Of a DNA stretch of 22,121 nucleotides, positions 17,910-22,121 are shown piece after piece; position 1 is the stretch's first letter; the number at the start of each line of letters is the position of its first letter. Source of the DNA: Baffinella frigidus (taxonomy: Eukaryota > Cryptophyceae > Cryptomonadales > Baffinellaceae); NCBI GenBank assembly GCA_026770585.1, contig MU647037.1, positions 118,760 through 140,880 of the forward strand, given 5' to 3'. A model generated the notes under the pieces. That model was given only the letters and a program-made list of their open reading frames with translations. It made no database searches and was not told the DNA's origin. Both the position numbers and the translations under genes were made by a program.

Positions 17910-18325
17910 ACGTGGTTGCGATTCGCAGGCTCGTGCAGTTGGAACCTTCACGCAGGCCTCTGCAGGGCTAGCGGGGTCTTTTTCGTGGGCTCTGCACCCC
18001 CGACTTGAAGCATTGCACAGGACCAGTTTCAGTTCCAGAGAGTGGACGAACTATCGCGTTTGGTCAACGCGCTGGAACTAAATTAAGAAAACGCCGACCC
18101 ACCAACCGTCCGTCGAGCGAGGGTGTACGTATCCCTTAAGTGGCCAGTAGGCTCCTACGCCCTACCGTAGGGCCCTAGGACCTGCCTAGGGCGAGTTAGG
18201 GCGAATAACAGGTCCTAGGGCCCTACGGTAGGGCGTATGAGCCTACTGGGCACTTACGGGATAGCGTGGTTGTACTAACGCGTGGTCGCGATTCGCAGGA
18301 TCGTCCAGTGGGAACCTTCACGCTC
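17910..18325. other. Duplicated CGTGGTnGCGATTCGCAGG block around a foldback
   Basis: 17912-17953 and 18271-18314 share CGTGGTnGCGATTCGCAGG and GGAACCTTCACGC. Between them, at 18130-18263, lies a 134-bp member of the TATCCCTTAAG family with a 30-bp central expansion. Confidence 0.7.
18130..18263. mobile_element. 134-bp TATCCCTTAAG-family foldback
   Basis: Ends TATCCCTTAAGTGGCCAGTA / TACTGGGCACTTACGGGATA. It is longer than the 104-bp copies through an insertion between the CCTAGG arms. Confidence 0.85.
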
Positions 18326-18423
18326 AGGCAGGTCGCAGACTAGAACACGAGGCTATCCATGCGAACAGATTCATAAGTTAATTATTGGATTATTGCCCAG
18401 GAAACACGCCAAAAGTCAGCATT

Positions 18424-18465
18424 TGATCACGTTTCCGTACGGACATCCGTACGGAAACGTGATCA
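18424..18465. repeat. Perfect 42-bp palindrome
   Basis: TGATCACGTTTCCGTACGGA, a 2-bp centre CA, then the exact complement. Confidence 0.9.
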
Positions 18466-18623
18466 TTTCCCCACAAATTTTAAAATATTCTTTTATTCTG
18501 TTCGCATGGAGAGCCTCGTGTGGAGGACCTCACGTGTTTCGTCATCATCAACACGTTGTAGCGCGAAAATGGATCGTACACACTGTGTAGGATGGTCGTA
18601 TGCTCCTAGGCATAGGCCTACGG

Positions 18624-18744
18624 TACAGGGGTACCTCGCCCATGAGAAACCGCGCCCCCATAGGACCCTACAGTAGGCCTATGCCTAGGGCCCTATGGTG
18701 GTCCTAGGGGTAGGGGCGTTTCTTATGAGCGAGGTACCCCTGTA
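18624..18744. mobile_element. 121-bp foldback element, TACAGGGGTACC family
   Basis: Full-length copy with TACAGGGGTACCTCGCCCAT / GAGCGAGGTACCCCTGTA ends. Confidence 0.9.
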
Positions 18745-18791
18745 GGACCACAAGGCCGTGCGTGTCCTTAATTTCAAGTACCCCCTGTAGG

Positions 18792-18895
18792 TATCCCTTA
18801 AGTGACCAGGACTCCAAATTTGGGGGCCTGAGGTCCTAGGCTGGTCCTAGGGCCCTACGGTAGGGCGTATGAGCCTACTGGTCACTTAATGGATA
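18792..18895. mobile_element. 104-bp TATCCCTTAAG-family foldback
   Basis: Nearly identical to 4269-4372, including the CAAATTTGGGGGCCTGAGG interior. One end carries a TTAAT for TTAAG change. Confidence 0.9.
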
Positions 18896-18986
18896 GCATC
18901 CATGTGGGGGACCGCTTTGCGTGCATGTTGGTGTCATTAAAGGGATGTCTATCAAGAGGATTCCTTCAACAGTCTGTCAAGGGGAA

Positions 18987-19107
18987 TACAGGGGTGCCTC
19001 GATCACAAGAAACAGCCATCCCCTAGGGCCCTACAGTAGGCTTACGCCTATGGCCCTACGGTGGTCCTAGGGGGGGTGCGGTTTCTTATGATCGAGGTAC
19101 CCCTGTA
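18987..19107. mobile_element. 121-bp foldback element, TACAGGGGTRCC family
   Basis: Ends TACAGGGGTGCCTCGATCAC / TGATCGAGGTACCCCTGTA. Confidence 0.9.
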
Positions 19108-19185
19108 CTTTGAGAGAGGGCTCGCACGCGAAACACGACTCGGATTGAACTTTCCTGTACGTGCTCGAGAGGAACTGCATGTGGG

Positions 19186-19232
19186 TACAGGGGTACCTAG
19201 CTCATGAGAAATCGCCCCCATCCCTAGGACCA
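19186..19232. mobile_element. Single-ended copy of the TACAGGGGTACC family
   Basis: Left end TACAGGGGTACCTAGCTCAT; the copy breaks off after CCCTAGGACCA. Confidence 0.75.
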
Positions 19233-19390
19233 CCCACCCTCCCTCTCAATTTATTGAGTGAAACCTACGGGCTCGAAGCTTCGTACAGCCACCCCTCGAA
19301 AGCTGTGAAAGCTGTTGTGTGTGGACGTTGTACCCACCCTCCGGGGTGGCAACGAAGCCTCGCACGGGCTGCTAGAGCCCTCATGTCCGG

Positions 19391-19555
19391 TGGGTCCTTT
19401 AGGTTCTTGGCTCCCAACTTGGGCGGACAAAGCCATGCTTCCTTCTCGTCCCGTGTCTCCTCCGCCTGGCGTGCAGCGGTCGTGATTATCCAGATCCAGT
19501 AGTGTCCACCTATGTTGGGAGCTCGAAGAACCTCAAGGACCTAAAGGCTCCATTT
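19391..19555. repeat. Inverted repeat with GGTCCTTTAGGTTCTTGGCTC arms
   Basis: TTAGGTTCTTGGCTCCCAAC at the left is matched by GTTGGGAGCTCGAAGAACCT at the right. Half-copies lie at 7030-7118 and 16035-16115. Confidence 0.65.
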
Positions 19556-19559
19556 GATA

Positions 19560-20072
19560 AACCTCACGTTCCCCCCTCTCCACTTGAGAAATAAAATCAA
19601 TCAGCGTCAAGTATTGTACCGGCGTGCCGAAAGCCGAAAGTACCGTCGTTAGTATGGCCGACCATTACCAACAGAGGCTACCAGTCATTCTTTACCACCG
19701 ATGGCTACCAATCAGATTTTTACACCAATTCACTTGCAGTGTGGGCCAGTTTGTTTGTTGAAAGACTGAAAAATCGATCCACACACCAGCCAGTCACAAG
19801 TTTCAACAACAAAAACTGGTAATTCTGGAACTAGACTGGCTGATTGGTTTTCGCGGTTCACACTAAGACACCCGTTTTCGCTGGGCGTTCAGGTGCTGGA
19901 ACTTTCATCCTAAAAGCTTGGGACATCCATCCTGAACCTTAAGACCTTAAATCTGAAGCTTTCAGCCTGCGTCCTAAATGCAAAGGTTGCCCTTCAGTTT
20001 TCAACGTCGACAACCCATAAAACTGGCCTGAGGGCAGTTTCTGAAAGAAAACACCAGATTTGAGCGGGATTT
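19560..20072. other. Mostly unique non-coding stretch
   Basis: A weak inverted repeat (CCAGTTTGTTTGTTGAAA / TTTCAACAACAAAAACTGG) lies at 19746-19821. ATTACCAACAnAGnnTACCA near 19662 resembles 6678-6700. No gene is seen. Confidence 0.4.
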
Positions 20073-20232
20073 AGGTGTTACATTACACAAGGTCTGTGGT
20101 TGTTTTATGACACACGGTACGTGTTTATGTGTTTTGTTACACAAGGTATCTGGGTGTTTTATTACACAAAGTATTTATTTAGGTGTTTTGTTACACAAGG
20201 CAGTGAGGTATTTTATTACACACACGGTAGCT
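20073..20232. repeat. GTGTTTTnTTACACAAGGTA minisatellite
   Basis: Five to six degenerate units of about 28-35 bp. Confidence 0.75.
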
Positions 20233-20334
20233 ATTCCGTCGTCAAACTTATTGTCAAACGTGTGGGACCACGATGCGTCAAGCGCACATCCGGACAGAAA
20301 AAAAAACTCCGAACTGAAACTCCCGATTACGGCG

Positions 20335-20660
20335 GTGTTGGGTTTGGGGTTTGAGGTTGAGGTTTAACGGTGAATGGTTGAGGGTTTAGTTTGAGTGTTT
20401 AGGGTTTGGAGGACAGGTTTTAGAGTTCAGTGTATGGAGTTTAGATTTTAGGGTTCAGGGGTTCAGGTTTCAGGGGTTTGGGTTTGAGGTTTTGAGTTTA
20501 GGCGCGCACCTGTGTTAGGGTTTGGGGTTTGGGGTTTGGGGTTTAGGATTTAGGCTTTAGGCTTTAGGTTTTAGGTTTTAGGTTTTAGGGTTTAGGGATC
20601 AGGTTTTAGGGTTTAGGGTTTGGGGTTCATGGTTTAGGGTTTAGGGTTTGAACTTTAGGG
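20335..20660 (-). repeat. Telomere-like array, TTTAGGG on plus
   Basis: Degenerate TTTAGGG, TTGAGG, TTTGGGG and TTTTAGG units. Another short patch lies at 20800-20822. Confidence 0.8.
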
Positions 20661-20675
20661 CTTAGAGGGTCACAC

Positions 20676-20800
20676 GGTTGACTTCAAGGGTTTCCACTGC
20701 ACCAGATTTAGCTGCAACGTGACCAAATTCGCATCAGAAAATCCTTCCAGCACCAAGGCAACTTGACTTTGATGAAATGTCGGTAGTCCACCGTGTGGTA
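20676..20800 (-). other. Candidate minus-strand exon between telomere-like arrays
   Basis: In sense direction the block reads ...QVALVLEGFSDANLVTLQ, then NLVQWKPLKST, before a possible donor GTGTGACCC at 20675 that leads into CCCTAAA repeats. The upstream end is unresolved; no good acceptor is visible. The plus strand also reads plausibly here (VDFKGFHCTRFSC then a TGA), so strand is not certain. Confidence 0.3.
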
Positions 20801-20822
20801 GGGTTCAGGGTTCGGGGTCTGG

Positions 20823-20926
20823 TATCCCTTAAGTGACCAACGGGTGAATAATCGCCCGTGGAAGCCCTAGGCAGGTCCTAGGGCCCTACCGTAGGGCGTA
20901 TGAGCCTACTGGTCACTTAAGGGATA
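20823..20926. mobile_element. 104-bp TATCCCTTAAG-family foldback
   Basis: Same interior as 742-845 (ACGGGTGAATAATCGCCCGT), inserted at the edge of a telomere-like patch. Confidence 0.9.
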
Positions 20927-20990
20927 TGGGGTTTGAACACCCAAACTGATTGGTAGCCATGGCTGGTGCTCAAAAACTGATGGGCAGCCT

Positions 20991-21081
20991 TTGTGGGTAG
21001 TGTGGGTAGGATGGGAACTCCGACTCCGACTCTGGGAGGGGAACTACTGCCTCAATGTCGTCCTACCCACACTACCCACAA
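20991..21081. repeat. Foldback with perfect 21-bp arms
   Basis: TTGTGGGTAGTGTGGGTAGG(A) is complemented exactly at 21061-21081. Interior similarity to 5189-5224 (GGAGTTCCCAATCCTACCC, inverted). Confidence 0.8.
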
Positions 21082-21196
21082 CCTTCGCTGGTACTCGTCG
21101 GTTACACTGCAGTTTCTGCGTGTCACAACAGCCCGTTGTATTTGTTCCCAACATAAAAAAGTGATTTGGTCCTTCGCTGGAACTCGTCGGCCAAAC

Positions 21197-21318
21197 TACA
21201 GGGGTACCTCGCTCATAAGAAACTGCCCCCCCCCCCAGGACCACCGTAGGGCCCTAGGCATACGCCTGCTGTAGGGTTCTAGGAGGGGGTTGTTTCTTAT
21301 GAGCGAGGTACCCCTGTA
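21197..21318. mobile_element. 122-bp foldback element, TACAGGGGTACC family
   Basis: Full-length copy; one base longer than the others within the C run. A CCTTCGCTGGnACTCGTCGG unit occurs just before it and again at 21082. Confidence 0.9.
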
Positions 21319-21589
21319 GTCTGAATACGGCCACAAAATCTAACACTGGCTGCGTGACTTGCCGGTGAACACCTCACGCTTACCTGCGCTACCCACCTCC
21401 TCTCTCCGAATGGTGTTTCCAGTAGAGCAAGCCCGACCAGGAGGCGTGCTAGCACGGCCAGCCGAAGGAAAGAACAGATGGGGCTGCAGGGTGTGCTGCA
21501 GCCATTCACGGTTGTCTGTAACATCCCAATTTTAAGAATCCGAAATTGAGCGATATGGTGCCATGCTGCTCGGCTTTGACACGATGGCA
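21319..21589. other. Unassigned non-coding stretch
   Basis: No motif, repeat or convincing frame seen. Confidence 0.3.
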
Positions 21590-21648
21590 AACCCACAACC
21601 CCAACCCTCAACCCTCAACCCTCGAACCTCAAACTTCAACCCACAGCC

Positions 21649-21680
<32 letters not shown>

Positions 21681-21876
21681 TGTACTGGTTTAGGGTTCAG
21701 AGTTTGGGGTTTTGGTTTTAGGTTTTAGGGTGCTGGGGTCGAGGGTTGAGGCTCGAGGGTTGAAGTTTGAGGTTCGAGGGTTGAGAGTTGAGGGTTGGGG
21801 TTGAGGGTTGAGGGTTGACGGTTGAGGGTTGAGGGTTGAGGTTGAGGTTCGAGTGTTGAGGGTTGAGGGTTGGGGT

Positions 21877-21929
<53 letters not shown>

Positions 21930-22121
21930 GGATGAGAGTTGAGGGTTGAGGGTTGAGGTTTGAGGTGTGAGGGTTGAGGGTTGAGGGTTGTGGGTTGTGG
22001 GTTGAGGGTTGAGGGTGCAGGGTGCAGTGTGTAGGGTTTAGGGTGTAGGGTGTAGGGTGAAGGGTGTAGGGTGTAGGGTGTAGGGTGCAGGGTGTAGGGT
22101 GTAGGGTGTAGGGTGTAGGGT
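21590..22121. repeat. Telomere-variant arrays in head-to-head arrangement
   Basis: CCCTCAA units on plus (21590-21680) switch at about 21680-21690 to the opposite strand: first TTTAGGG/TTGAGGG (to about 22015), then TGTAGGG/TGCAGGG to the window edge. Unit type is locally homogeneous. Confidence 0.9.

Overview
The window looks like nuclear DNA of a photosynthetic alveolate-type alga, most likely a chromerid such as Chromera velia. This is inferred from three things: abundant TTTAGGG/CCCTAAA (plant-type) telomere-like tracts, short exons with GT-AG introns, and a leader at 9982 that looks like a signal peptide plus plastid transit peptide ending at an A-F motif. No taxonomic search was possible.

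Layout. Positions 1-5400 hold no gene I can support; they contain minisatellites, microsatellites, a short telomere-like array and many foldback (MITE-like) elements. Positions 5400-9598 on the minus strand hold the best-supported gene. Four exons (9598-8547, 8341-8282, 7352-7285, 6658-5400) join in frame into an 812-residue type II membrane protein with two glycosyltransferase modules. Its first two introns are almost wholly degenerate telomere repeat. Positions 9599-9981 form a short divergent upstream region. From 9982 rightwards on the plus strand, a series of short protein-like blocks, mostly with phase-0 junctions, suggests a long gene for a plastid-targeted protein of unknown function. 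Its exons are at 9982-10182, 10312-about 10482, 10522-10632, 12289-about 12345, 14368-14445 and 16562-16681, and its introns are filled with MITEs, tandem repeats and CCCTAAA tracts. Only the exon evidence is direct; the joining is inference. Positions 16690-22121 are mostly repeats, with one candidate minus-strand exon at about 20676-20800 between telomere-like arrays.

Repeats dominate. Two uniform foldback families recur: a 104-bp family with TATCCCTTAAGTGACCA ends, and a 121-bp family with TACAGGGGTACCTCG ends whose termini resemble pogo/Tigger transposons. At least five further foldback types are present. Telomere-like tracts abut splice sites, and wherever a gene direction can be assigned the C-rich (CCCTAAA) strand is the sense strand.

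The two genes are divergently arranged. The transferase would act in the Golgi/ER lumen and the other product in the plastid. The sequence shows no functional link between them.
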